From Helicobacter macacae MIT 99-5501 (GTDB taxonomy: Bacteria > Campylobacterota > Campylobacteria > Campylobacterales > Helicobacteraceae), in the NCBI RefSeq assembly GCF_000507845.1, contig NZ_KI669455.1, forward strand, positions 1-64,000: a stretch of DNA of 64,000 nt, read 5' to 3'. The translations under genes were made by a program, and so were the position numbers. Under the pieces are notes generated by a model that was given only the letters and a program-made list of their open reading frames with translations, was not told the origin of the DNA and searched no databases. Shown here in pieces: positions 1 to 8,286 of the stretch; position 1 is the stretch's first letter; every line of letters starts with the position of its first letter.

Positions 1-447
1 AAATCCACCAAGCAAAAACTAAGCGGGGATAACAAAGCCGTAACAAGTGATAAATTCAACGATTTATCAATGGATAAAGGCACAAAGCAAAATCTAGGTG
101 GCGATACAAAAGCAAAGACAAGTGGCAAGTATAATGAAGCACAGCTTGATGCACAAACAAAAGAGAATCTAAAAAACAAAACACAAGAAGAGCTTGACTA
201 TGACTACTACAAATACCAAAAAGTAGGCGACCCGGGATACAAAAAGCGCAAAGATTATGACTTAGATAAGTTCAACTCCACTTCGCAGCGATACATACAA
301 CAAGAGAGCAAAAAATCCAAAAAAGAAAAAGCCAAAGCCCAAAAAGAGGAGCAAAAAGAAGCCAAGAAAATCTCCAAAAAGTCCCAAAAAGAAGAAAAAA
401 AAGCACAAAAAGCGAGCAAAACAGATAAAAAATCCAAAAAATTCTAA
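1..447 (+). CDS. Lysine-rich repeat protein, 5' end cut off by window edge
   Basis: The reading frame is open from base 1, so the start lies outside the window; the first visible ATG (70) is internal to a repeat unit. Visible residues begin with degenerate copies of a unit of about 24 residues (pattern DK-x-x-K-x-x-L-x-GD-x-x-AK-x-x-x-KY-x-DL) and end in a Lys/Ser/Glu/Gln-rich tail of about 50 residues (KKSKK, KKISKKSQKEEKK). It is a paralogue of the gene at 714-1943: same unit, same type of basic tail. No enzyme motif or membrane segment is visible in this part. The basic tail could bind nucleic acid or an acidic surface, but that is only inference. I do not recognise a named family. Confidence 0.75.
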   Translation, partial: KSTKQKLSGDNKAVTSDKFNDLSMDKGTKQNLGGDTKAKTSGKYNEAQLDAQTKENLKNKTQEELDYDYYKYQKVGDPGYKKRKDYDLDKFNSTSQRYIQQESKKSKKEKAKAQKEEQKEAKKISKKSQKEEKKAQKASKTDKKSKKF

Positions 448-484
448 GAAAATAGCACAAAAGCAGCACAGACAGAGGCATATA

Positions 485-649
485 ATGGATTTTAGGGGTT
501 CTCTTAAAAGTTTGCAGTGTGGTATCTATGAAGCCAAAAATGATTTACTAGATTCTTATCCACACTTTTTCCTAGTGGCGCATTTTAAAACTTTTGCGCA
601 CAAGACAAAACTATATGACACTAAAAACGACAAAATCTACACCCCATAG
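485..649 (+). pseudogene. Decayed duplicate of the mtaB 5' end
   Basis: A 54-codon frame starts ATGGATTTTA like mtaB at 1980 and contains HFKTFAHKTKLYDTK, which aligns without gaps to YFKTFGCRTNLYDTQ near residue 31 of MtaB. The cluster-binding Cys (GCR in MtaB) is replaced (AHK), and the frame stops soon after, so this cannot be a working methylthiotransferase. The spacer before it also resembles the spacer before mtaB (taagaaaa, tagca, then ataATGGATTTTA). This remnant together with the repeat gene upstream therefore looks like a tandem duplication of the unit 'repeat gene plus mtaB start'. The rest, up to 713, holds no other gene that I can see. Confidence 0.6.
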
Positions 650-713
650 CTCCCAAAATAAGAAGTAAATGAGAAATAGCTTAAGCGGTAGAGAGGACTA
701 AGAGGATAAGAGT

Positions 714-1943
714 ATGTATGAATTTGGGCTTATTACGACATTTGCCAAATCAAACACCGCGATAGATATGGACTATCAAGAGTTCAAAACCGCGCTTATA
801 GAAAAGTATCCAAAAGCTGATTACTGCGACATACTTGAGAAAATCACTATTGAGTATGAGAGCAAAAAGATTACTTTCTCAAAAGGCTCTAAAGGGAAGT
901 TTAACTACGACCAAAAAATGTGCAAAAGCGGTGCTGCTAAAAAAGATAAAAACATAGGCGACACAAAAGCAAAAACTAGCAACAAATACAATGACTTGAC
1001 TATGGATAAAGACACAAAGCAAAATCTAGGTGGCGACACAAAAGCAAAAGTAAATGATAAATACGGCGACTTCGCACTAGATAAAAGCTACAAGCAAAAT
1101 GTGCGCGGGGATAATAACGCTAAAATGGCTAGCAAATATGATGATTTAGGCGTAGCTGACAAAACACATTTAGGTGGGGATAATCGCGCCAAAACTAGCG
1201 ATAAATACAACGATTTGACTATGGATAAAGACACAAAGCAAAATCTAGGTGGCGACACAAAAGCAAAAGTAAATGATAAATACGGCGACTTCGCACTAGA
1301 TAAAAGCTACAAGCAAAATGTGCGCGGGGATAATAACGCTAAAATGGCTAGCAAATATGATGATTTAGGCGTAGCTGACAAAACACATTTAGGTGGGGAT
1401 AATCGCGCCAAAACTAGCGATAAATACAACGATTTGACTATGGATAAAGACACAAAGAAAAAGCTAAAAAATATAAAGGCAAAGACTTCAGGGAAATATA
1501 CTGACTTAACCACTGCGGACAAAACTCATCTAGCAGGGGATAATCGCGCTAAAACTTCAGGGAAATACAACGACTTGACGATGGATAAAAAAACCAAAAA
1601 GAATCTAAAAAAAGCAAATGCCAAGACTGCGGATAAGTATAGTGATTTGACAATGGATAAAAACACAAAAAAAAGGCTAAGTGGCGATACAAAAGCAAAG
1701 ACAAGTGGCAAGTATAATCAAGGGCAACTTGATGAAAAAACCAAAAAGAACCTAAAAGGCAAAGGCACTACTCTCGCTAGTGCACAAAAAGTCCAAAAAG
1801 ACCAAAAACCAAGCAAAAAGCAAAAAAGTCAAAGCAAGCCACCCAAAAAGTCCAAAAAAGAAACCAAACCAAAAACACAAAAAACCAAAAACACCAAAAC
1901 CAAAAAAACCAAAGCTAGCAAAAGCAAATCTAAGAAAAAGTAG
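714..1943 (+). CDS. Lysine-rich tandem-repeat protein, function unknown
   Basis: A 409-residue protein. Residues 1 to about 75 form a non-repetitive head (starts MYEFGLITTFAKS) with no family I recognise. From about residue 80 to 345 it is built of units of 22-26 residues with the pattern GDxxAKxxxKYxDLxxDKxxKxxL. Two blocks of 73 residues (three units each) are identical at the DNA level. The last 60 residues are almost only Lys, Ser, Thr, Pro and Gln (KPSKKQKSQ, KSKSKKK). There is no signal peptide or membrane helix, so it is probably cytoplasmic. The ATG at 714 has only a weak upstream purine stretch (aggataag). It sits directly upstream of mtaB with a 36-bp gap and may be co-transcribed. 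A structural or nucleic-acid-binding role is possible but unproven. Confidence 0.8.
   Translation: MYEFGLITTFAKSNTAIDMDYQEFKTALIEKYPKADYCDILEKITIEYESKKITFSKGSKGKFNYDQKMCKSGAAKKDKNIGDTKAKTSNKYNDLTMDKDTKQNLGGDTKAKVNDKYGDFALDKSYKQNVRGDNNAKMASKYDDLGVADKTHLGGDNRAKTSDKYNDLTMDKDTKQNLGGDTKAKVNDKYGDFALDKSYKQNVRGDNNAKMASKYDDLGVADKTHLGGDNRAKTSDKYNDLTMDKDTKKKLKNIKAKTSGKYTDLTTADKTHLAGDNRAKTSGKYNDLTMDKKTKKNLKKANAKTADKYSDLTMDKNTKKRLSGDTKAKTSGKYNQGQLDEKTKKNLKGKGTTLASAQKVQKDQKPSKKQKSQSKPPKKSKKETKPKTQKTKNTKTKKTKASKSKSKKK
996..1433 (+). repeat. Perfect 219-bp tandem duplication inside the repeat gene
   Basis: Bases 996-1214 and 1215-1433 are identical when read side by side, and the first 24 bases of a third copy follow. 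219 is 73 codons, so copy number can change without breaking the frame. Each copy holds three of the shorter protein units. The lack of any base difference points to a recent duplication or ongoing homogenisation. Confidence 0.9.
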
Positions 1944-1979
1944 CAAGAGAGCAATACATAAAGACACGAAAGGTAAATA

Positions 1980-3350
1980 ATGGATTTTATAGATTCTAGC
2001 CCGCAAGATTTCCAAAGCCTAGATTTTTGCAAACAAGATTCGCACAAACAAGATTCTCGCCCAAAGGTGTATTTTAAAACCTTTGGTTGCAGGACAAACC
2101 TATATGACACTCAAGTGATGAGGCAAAATCTACACGACTTTGAAGCGACTTTGGAAGAGAGCGAGGCTAGCATTGTCGTTGTAAACTCCTGCACAGTAAC
2201 AAATGGTGCGGATAGTGGCGTGCGAAGCTATGTCCGCAAAATCCAATCTCAAGGCAAAAAGATTCTCTTCGCTGGCTGTGGCGTAGGCACGCAGGGCAAA
2301 GCACTCTTTAGCCAAAATCTCGTAAGCGGGATTTTGGGGCATAGCCACAAAGAGAATATCAACAGCGCACTAAAACAGCTTAGCCAAGAAAAGGAAGTTT
2401 TTTATGCTGATGAGCTAGACAAAAAGCACCTAGATTCTACAATGATAGCGGAGTTTGTCGGCAAATCTCGCGCGTTTATCAAAATCCAAGAGGGCTGTGA
2501 TTTTGCGTGTAGCTACTGCGTGATACCGCTTGTGCGCGGGGCGGCTAGGAGCTATGAGATAGATAGCGTGCGCTCCCAAGTGCAAGGGCTAATTGATTCT
2601 GGCATAAGCGAAGTGGTGCTTACAGGGACAAATGTAGGTAGCTATGGCAAAGACAAAGGCACAAATATTTCCACACTGCTAAAGGTGCTTTTTAAGCTAG
2701 ATGGGCTAAAGCGCGTGCGTATCGGCTCTCTAGAGCCTAGCCAAATAGATGAGGAGTTTTTGGAGATTTTGAGCGAAGAGAAATTTTGTAGGCATTTACA
2801 CATTGCCTTGCAGCACACCCACGATGAAATGCTAAGCATTATGAATCGTGTAAATCGCTTTGAGACAGATGCACGACTGCTAGAAAAAATCGCATCTTTA
2901 GGGTATGCTATCGGCACGGATTTTATAGTAGCTCACCCGGGCGAGAGTGAAGCGATATGGCAAGAAGCCCTAGCAAACGCCAAAAGCCTGCCACTTACGC
3001 ATATACACCCATTTATCTACTCATTGCGTGATGGGACACACTCTGCCAATCTCATCAAACAAGCCAAATACCCGCTTATCCGTGGCGATGTCGCCAAATC
3101 CCGCCTACACGAACTACAATCCACCATAAAAGCCAAAAACCGCCACTTTAGAGAATCAAAAAAAGCAAAAAATGCTTCTCTAAAGATTCTCATAGAAAAA
3201 CAGCTAGGAGGACATTATTATGGGCTTGATGAGTTTTTTAACAAAATCATTATACAATCCCACACACCACTAAAAAACTCATCACAATCACAATGGCTAG
3301 CAATCAGTGATTATGAGATAAAAGAGGAGCATAACTATGCCATTATCTAA
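1980..3350 (+). CDS. mtaB: tRNA t6A37 methylthiotransferase MtaB
   Basis: A radical-SAM methylthiotransferase that adds a methylthio group to C2 of N6-threonylcarbamoyladenosine-37 in ANN-decoding tRNAs. The UPF0004 domain carries FGCRTN (Cys37) and NSCTVTN (second Cys near 72). The radical-SAM CxxxCxxC cluster motif is CDFACSYC at 173-180. A C-terminal TRAM-like region follows. At 456 residues it is slightly longer than usual, because about 28 polar residues (Gln/Asp/Ser-rich) precede the conserved VYFKTFGCRTN start. ATG 1980 has an aaagg site upstream. The 3' end overlaps the next gene by 14 bases, which suggests translational coupling. An mtaB to ftsH-like order is also what I recall from H. 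pylori. Confidence 0.92.
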   Translation: MDFIDSSPQDFQSLDFCKQDSHKQDSRPKVYFKTFGCRTNLYDTQVMRQNLHDFEATLEESEASIVVVNSCTVTNGADSGVRSYVRKIQSQGKKILFAGCGVGTQGKALFSQNLVSGILGHSHKENINSALKQLSQEKEVFYADELDKKHLDSTMIAEFVGKSRAFIKIQEGCDFACSYCVIPLVRGAARSYEIDSVRSQVQGLIDSGISEVVLTGTNVGSYGKDKGTNISTLLKVLFKLDGLKRVRIGSLEPSQIDEEFLEILSEEKFCRHLHIALQHTHDEMLSIMNRVNRFETDARLLEKIASLGYAIGTDFIVAHPGESEAIWQEALANAKSLPLTHIHPFIYSLRDGTHSANLIKQAKYPLIRGDVAKSRLHELQSTIKAKNRHFRESKKAKNASLKILIEKQLGGHYYGLDEFFNKIIIQSHTPLKNSSQSQWLAISDYEIKEEHNYAII

Positions 3351-5631
3351 ACGATTTTATATCGCTGTGGTTGCGATATTTTTCGCGCTTATTTTTGTGC
3401 TGATTTTGAGCTTGCGTGATAATGCAGAGACGCTATCAGCAAACGCATTTGAGGGGGCTATGCAGCAAAATCAGTTTGAAAAGCTATGGGTAGAAGATGA
3501 TTATCTCTATGGCAAAACAAATAGTGGGCTATACAAAACACTTCTTATGCAGATACAACCTCAAGTGCTTACAACTATTGCTTTGCAAAAAGGGCAAGGC
3601 AAGGTGCTTTCTTGGATTGTTTTGGGCGTGATTTTTGTGTTTGTATTTGTGGTTAGCTTTATTATTTTTGGGCGAAGTATGTTTGGTAGCTTGCTTGGAG
3701 GGACATTTGGTGGCTTTTTTGGGGAGATTGGTGGAAACCGCCACAACTATTATGACAAAAAAAATATGAAAACCCTAAAAGGAGGTGGTTTGAGTGATAG
3801 CGATTCTAGGCTTGCAAAACCTAGCGGTGCAAACAATGCAGGCAATAACAGATTTTCAAATAGCTTTAGCCCAAAAAGTTTTAGTGATTCTAGCTCTTCT
3901 GGGGATTTGATAGAGCCACTACACTCACATATCAAGTTTAGCGATGTGGCAGGGATTAGCGAAGCAAAAGAGGAGCTATTAGAGATTTTGGATTTTCTAA
4001 AACACCCTGCCAAATACAGCGCACTAGGCATAAGCCTCCCAAAAGGCGTGCTTCTCTCTGGCGCACCGGGGGTGGGCAAAACCCTCATCGCAAAAGCCCT
4101 AGCAGGAGAATCTGGCGTGCCGTTTTTTTATCAAAGCGGGGCGAGCTTTGTAGAAATGTATGTAGGCGTGGGCGCAAAGCGAGTGCGTGAGTTATTTAGC
4201 GCGGCAAAGGCTAGTGCGCCCTGCATAGTGTTTATTGATGAGATAGATGCCATTGGCAAAAAGCGCACAAGCGATTCTCACAACTCCGAGCGAGAATCCA
4301 CCCTAAATCAGCTACTTGTAGAAATGGATGGATTCTCCGAAAGTAGCGGTGTCATCGTGCTTGGTGCGACAAACCACATTGAAGCACTTGATTCTGCCTT
4401 GCTTAGGAGCGGTAGATTTGATAGAAAGGTGTTTATTGAGTTGCCAAACTTTGCAGAGCGAACCGAAATCCTAAAAATGTATCTAAAATCCAAAAAATCC
4501 CACATAGACCCCGTCCAAATCGCAAAAAAGACTTCAAGTTTTAGTGGAGCTATGCTTGCTACCCTTGTCAATGAAGCTGCGCTAAACACCGCAAGGCGAG
4601 GCGGAACACAAATAGAGGAGCGCGACTTTGAAGCAGTTTATGGCAAGATAAGCAGTGGCAAAAGACGATTGCCATTTTTGGACGAAAAAGCGCAGAAAAT
4701 ATACGCACTCTATCAAGCAAGCAAGATAATTTTCGCGCTAAAAACTTCTCTGCCACTACAAAAAGCCACACTATTTGAGGTAAGCCTACTAGAGCTAAAT
4801 ACTCACACCATAGGCACAAATGAGCTACTACGCAGAATCTATTTTTCACTTATTGGTTCTGTGGCGTTGTGGGAGCATTGCGGAGAGGGATTTGGCGTGG
4901 GTGGAGAGGACTTTAAGAGGGCTTGTGAGTTGGTTGAGTTTGGTAGCAAAAACGGGCTTTTTGCTAGTCCATCTAAAAATCTAGGAGGACTTTTTGGGAC
5001 AAAAGAAGCAAATGAGGATTTTGAGATTTTGGAGCAAAAAAGCATTTATAGAGGGGATATTTCTAGCGCAGAGTTTGTGGCAGAAGCAGTGCAAAAACTG
5101 CTAAAAAGCAAAAATCTAAGCGAGTTTTTGCAAAAAAATATGACAGAGATTTTGCTAGCGGGTGGAGCTTTGCTAGCGTATGAGAGGCTTGATTGGCACG
5201 GAGTAGAGTCTATAAGCACAAGCAGTGGAGTAAGTGGGGCGACAAATGAAGCACAAGACACCGCAAACCCCACCAAAGAGGGAAGTAGCACAAACGGAGC
5301 AGAATTTGTCATCTCTGCATTTGCCCCCACAGTGCTTACACCATTTAACGCACTTAGCAAGGACTATTTCAACGAATCAAAAGACACGCCACCACAAACA
5401 CTCCCAACACAAAATGATGAAGCAAAAGAAGCAAATAATGAATCAAAAGAATTTAGCGATTCTAAAGCAACCCCACCAAACGAGCTAGAATCACAAAAAG
5501 AGCAAAATATCAACACACAAACTAGAGACACACAAGCCAAACTAGCAAAAGAATCTCGCCAAGAGCAAGAGCACTTCATCGTGCAAAACGCTGAAATTTT
5601 GGCAGATTTTATCGGCATAAAGTTCAAATAG
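3337..5631 (+). CDS. FtsH-like membrane AAA+ protein without protease motif
   Basis: 764 residues. There is a membrane segment at about 6-26, a short periplasmic part, and a second helix at about 90-112, as in FtsH. The AAA+ domain is complete: Walker A SGAPGVGKT (about 240-248), pore region FVEMYVGVG, Walker B CIVFIDEIDA (about 297), and second region of homology LLRSGRFDRK. Where FtsH has HEAGH, this protein has YQASK (about 458) in otherwise alignable sequence (DEKAQKIYALYQASKIIFAL), and no HExxH occurs elsewhere. It should therefore unfold or remodel membrane proteins rather than cut them. The last 150 residues are a low-complexity Ser/Thr/Glu/Asn region. It overlaps mtaB by 14 bases. The ATPase assignment is very secure; its clients are unknown. 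Confidence 0.88.
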   Translation: MPLSKRFYIAVVAIFFALIFVLILSLRDNAETLSANAFEGAMQQNQFEKLWVEDDYLYGKTNSGLYKTLLMQIQPQVLTTIALQKGQGKVLSWIVLGVIFVFVFVVSFIIFGRSMFGSLLGGTFGGFFGEIGGNRHNYYDKKNMKTLKGGGLSDSDSRLAKPSGANNAGNNRFSNSFSPKSFSDSSSSGDLIEPLHSHIKFSDVAGISEAKEELLEILDFLKHPAKYSALGISLPKGVLLSGAPGVGKTLIAKALAGESGVPFFYQSGASFVEMYVGVGAKRVRELFSAAKASAPCIVFIDEIDAIGKKRTSDSHNSERESTLNQLLVEMDGFSESSGVIVLGATNHIEALDSALLRSGRFDRKVFIELPNFAERTEILKMYLKSKKSHIDPVQIAKKTSSFSGAMLATLVNEAALNTARRGGTQIEERDFEAVYGKISSGKRRLPFLDEKAQKIYALYQASKIIFALKTSLPLQKATLFEVSLLELNTHTIGTNELLRRIYFSLIGSVALWEHCGEGFGVGGEDFKRACELVEFGSKNGLFASPSKNLGGLFGTKEANEDFEILEQKSIYRGDISSAEFVAEAVQKLLKSKNLSEFLQKNMTEILLAGGALLAYERLDWHGVESISTSSGVSGATNEAQDTANPTKEGSSTNGAEFVISAFAPTVLTPFNALSKDYFNESKDTPPQTLPTQNDEAKEANNESKEFSDSKATPPNELESQKEQNINTQTRDTQAKLAKESRQEQEHFIVQNAEILADFIGIKFK

Positions 5632-5679
5632 CGCAAAAACCCACAAACTACAAAATCCACAAACTAAAAGGTAGCCCAA

Positions 5680-5763
5680 ATGAGTGAAATCCACACCAAA
5701 TCCGCACAAAATTACCAAACACACTACCAAACCCAAAATCTAAGTTTAAGGACACCACAATGA
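5680..5763 (+). CDS. Possible 27-residue leader ORF coupled to rodA
   Basis: An ATG at 5680 preceded by aaaagg opens a 27-codon frame rich in Gln, Thr and Asn (starts MSEIHTKS). Its TGA stop (5761-5763) overlaps the rodA start codons at 5760/5763 (ATGATGA), the arrangement seen in translational coupling. It has no recognised homologue, and length and composition could occur by chance. It is listed because spacing and ribosome site both fit. Confidence 0.25.
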   Translation: MSEIHTKSAQNYQTHYQTQNLSLRTPQ

Positions 5764-6899
5764 TGATAGATAAGCGCATTATCACGCATTTTGATTTTTT
5801 GTTGCCATTTTTGTTGCTACCGCTGATTGTGATTTCTTATGTCCTTATTAGCGAGGTTAGCCCTAGTCAAAACATTCGCCAAACTATCTATGTGCTTTTT
5901 GGCATAGCAGCGTTTTGCTTTGTGTTTTTTCTACCATTTCGGCAAGCAAACAAAATGATAATCGTGTTTTATTGGGTTTGCATTTTGCTACTTATCCTTG
6001 TGCTTGTAGCAGGGACTAAGCAGCTAGGAGCGCAGAGGTGGCTTACTATCGGGGCATTTTCACTTCAGCCTAGCGAGCCTGTCAAAGTCGCTATTATCCT
6101 CCTGCTAGGGCTTCACATATCTACCAATCCCCCTCCACCAAACGGCTATGGGATTAAGCAGTTTTGTATTTTGAGCTTTTATATTTTGTTGCCATTTGTG
6201 TTGATTTTGCTTCAGCCAGATTTGGGAACGGCATTGGTGGTGCTATTTATGGGGTTTGGCACGCTGTTTTTGATAGGGGTAAATCCACGCATTTGGATAA
6301 CACTCATAATGTCCGTGCTTGTGGCTTCGCCTTTTATCTATGGCTCGCTAAAAGACTACCAAAAAAAGAGAATCCACGACTTCATTAGCGAAAAGCCAAG
6401 CTACCACGTCCAGCAATCAATCATCACCATAGGTTCAGGTGGCATTCTAGGAAAGAAAAAAGAAGAATCCACCCAAACACAGCTAAAGTTCCTCCCCATA
6501 GCCACGAGTGATTTTATATTTGCCTACTTTGTGGAGCGGTGGGGATTTTTGGGGGCGATTTTTCTTCTCGGGCTTTATGGCGTGATGATTTTGCATATTT
6601 TATCCTTTTGCTTTATGGGAGAAAAGGACTATCGCTTGCGCACCACCGCTGCGGCAGTGGCTATGCTGCTGTTTTTTTATGTATCTGTAAATATCGGTAT
6701 GACGATAGACTTTGCCCCTGTGGTTGGGATACCATTGCCACTTATGAGCTACGGAGGGAGTAGCTTTATTACCTTTATGGTGCTTTTTGGGATACTAGAA
6801 AATATGCTCGCATTTCGCTTTAGCTACACTAATAGCCAAAATCCCCTAAAAGTGCTCGTGCGCAAGAGAAAGTGGGGGGGGGGGGGCGATAAAAGATAG
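5760..6899 (+). CDS. rodA: Rod-shape SEDS peptidoglycan polymerase RodA
   Basis: A 379-residue integral membrane glycosyltransferase of the SEDS family that polymerises lipid II into glycan strands for cell elongation, normally with a class B PBP. About ten hydrophobic segments are visible. Family signatures include TKQLGAQRWL after the third segment, the LQPDLGTALV block, and the C-terminal PVVGIPLPLMSYGGSS block. ATG 5760 follows taaggacaccaca. The coding region ends with a basic tail encoded across a run of 13 G (W-GGGG-DKR), so tract-length changes would alter only the last residues. With 14 G the tail would end shortly after the glycines (CGA TAA); with 12 G it would read on to a TAA about seven codons later. 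Confidence 0.93.
   Translation: MMIDKRIITHFDFLLPFLLLPLIVISYVLISEVSPSQNIRQTIYVLFGIAAFCFVFFLPFRQANKMIIVFYWVCILLLILVLVAGTKQLGAQRWLTIGAFSLQPSEPVKVAIILLLGLHISTNPPPPNGYGIKQFCILSFYILLPFVLILLQPDLGTALVVLFMGFGTLFLIGVNPRIWITLIMSVLVASPFIYGSLKDYQKKRIHDFISEKPSYHVQQSIITIGSGGILGKKKEESTQTQLKFLPIATSDFIFAYFVERWGFLGAIFLLGLYGVMILHILSFCFMGEKDYRLRTTAAAVAMLLFFYVSVNIGMTIDFAPVVGIPLPLMSYGGSSFITFMVLFGILENMLAFRFSYTNSQNPLKVLVRKRKWGGGGDKR
6874..6886 (+). repeat. G13 homopolymer at the 3' end of rodA
   Basis: Thirteen consecutive G in coding sequence, 13 bases before the rodA stop codon. Tracts of this length slip during replication in Helicobacter. Here slippage would change only the C-terminal tail. Confidence 0.9.
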
Positions 6900-7139
6900 C
6901 TCGACATAAAATCCTAATGAAATCATAAAAAGTAAGCATAGCTATTTGATATAGAAGTGCTTGCTAGCTTGGATTTTATTTGGTTAGCCCTTTGATTAGC
7001 AAGTGAGATTTGAAGTGCTTATTAAAAGAGATTTTTGGTATTTTGTGGATTTTGTAGTAAATTTTTGGTAGAATCTTGCCTTGCACTTTCTTGCGTTATT
7101 TTACTCGCTTGCTTTTTTGCTTGCGTTTTGGTTTGAAAA

Positions 7140-7216
7140 GGACCTTTAGCTCAGCTGGTCAGAGCACTCGGCTCATAACCGATTGGTCGTAGGTTCAAGT
7201 CCTACAAGGTCCACCA
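7140..7216 (+). tRNA. tRNA-Met (anticodon CAT)
   Basis: A 77-nt gene with encoded CCA. Acceptor strands GGACCTT and AAGGTCC pair perfectly. The D stem is GCTC/GAGC, the anticodon loop CTCATAA puts CAT in position 34-36, and the T arm GTAGG-TTCAAGT-CCTAC is canonical. The first acceptor pair is a normal G-C, so an elongator methionine tRNA is more likely than initiator, although tRNA-Ile with a modified CAU anticodon cannot be strictly excluded. A TAGAAT hexamer at 7069-7074 is a possible -10 box. Confidence 0.93.
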
Positions 7217-7245
7217 TTACTTCTTATACCTCTTTTAACTACTTT

Positions 7246-8286
7246 TTAGCCATTTATCAAAACCTCATTCATACCAAGCAAGCATTTAAAGCCTTTTAGC
7301 GAATCAATGATTTTTTCTTTTGGCAAGTTGCGCGTGATAAAGACAAGATTTGAGCCAGCTTGCGCGTCCTTTTTGATATGCGTAGGCGGGTGGATAATGT
7401 GCATCGCACCATTTATGCTTACCAAAAAATCCTCGCCAATATCGATAATCCCCTTTACGCGCAGGACTTTCGTGCCGTATTTGTGAAGCAACAAACTTAG
7501 CCAAATCCCAAATCCACTCCACTCAATCGCTCCACTAAAGCTAATGCTAAGCGTATCAAAGCCCTGTGCGTGGGGTTTGTGCGAATCGTTGCTAAAATAT
7601 TTGCATAAATCTTGTGAATCTAGTGCTAGATTCGCGCGATTCGTAGCTTGATTCGCAGAGCGATTCGCGCTATTTTGTGTAAATAATCGCTCATAATTCG
7701 CCCCCAAAATCGCTTTATCAAAAATCTCCACACTTGGATTTAGCCCCAAAATCTCCGCTCTTAACGCACTCAAAGCCTCCTCATCGCTTTGCAAATCCGT
7801 CTTTGTCAGCAAAATACTATCGGCAAAGATGATTTGCTCCCGCGCCTCGTTATTTTCAAGGTGCAAAAATCCATTTAGTGCGTCAATACAGGCAATCACG
7901 CCCTGTGCCTCAAAATGCGCCCCCAAAAATGTATCGCTAAGAAGCGTCCATAAAATCGGCGCGGGATTTGCTAGCCCTGTGGTTTCGATGATTACGCGAT
8001 TTAGCACTTCGCCACGCGAATCATAGCCATTTAGCACATTTCTTAGCGATTCCACCAAATCAACTCTACGATTGCAGCACACGCACCCCGCGTTTAGATA
8101 TAGCATTTGCTCCTCGCTATAATCCACGCTCGAGCGCAAGACTCGCTGGTCTAGGGCGACTTGCCCGATTTCATTTATGATTACGGCTATGCCTTTGTCG
8201 TTGTTTGCGCCTAGATACTGCCCCAAAAAGCTAGTTTTGCCACTGCCTAGAAAGCCTGTGATAAGCGTGAGTGGAATCTTTGCCAT
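7246..8286 (-). CDS. CobW/COG0523 family G3E GTPase (metallochaperone-like)
   Basis: 346 residues. P-loop GFLGSGKTS at 11-19, the family metal-binding CxCC motif (GCVCC, Cys 68-71), and a C-terminal CobW_C-type region. Members of this family deliver or allocate metal ions, often zinc, using GTP. An Asn/Ala/Ser-rich insert (NRSANQATNRANLALDS) lies between the GTPase and C-terminal parts. Its ATG follows directly on the stop of the upstream CxxC gene (8287-8688), so the two are surely co-translated. The metal is not evident. 'CobW' is a family name here; no cobalamin genes are nearby. Confidence 0.85.
   Translation of the reverse strand: MAKIPLTLITGFLGSGKTSFLGQYLGANNDKGIAVIINEIGQVALDQRVLRSSVDYSEEQMLYLNAGCVCCNRRVDLVESLRNVLNGYDSRGEVLNRVIIETTGLANPAPILWTLLSDTFLGAHFEAQGVIACIDALNGFLHLENNEAREQIIFADSILLTKTDLQSDEEALSALRAEILGLNPSVEIFDKAILGANYERLFTQNSANRSANQATNRANLALDSQDLCKYFSNDSHKPHAQGFDTLSISFSGAIEWSGFGIWLSLLLHKYGTKVLRVKGIIDIGEDFLVSINGAMHIIHPPTHIKKDAQAGSNLVFITRNLPKEKIIDSLKGFKCLLGMNEVLING

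Noticed and set aside
996..1433. Could the 219-bp tandem repeats be a CRISPR or satellite array?
   Set aside because: The copies are contiguous without spacers, keep one reading frame and encode the same protein units, so they are an intragenic duplication.
5234..5488. Alternative-frame ORFs inside the C-terminal low-complexity part of the FtsH-like gene
   Set aside because: Base composition of the Ser/Thr/Asn-rich region keeps other frames open by chance; the AAA protein frame continues through it.
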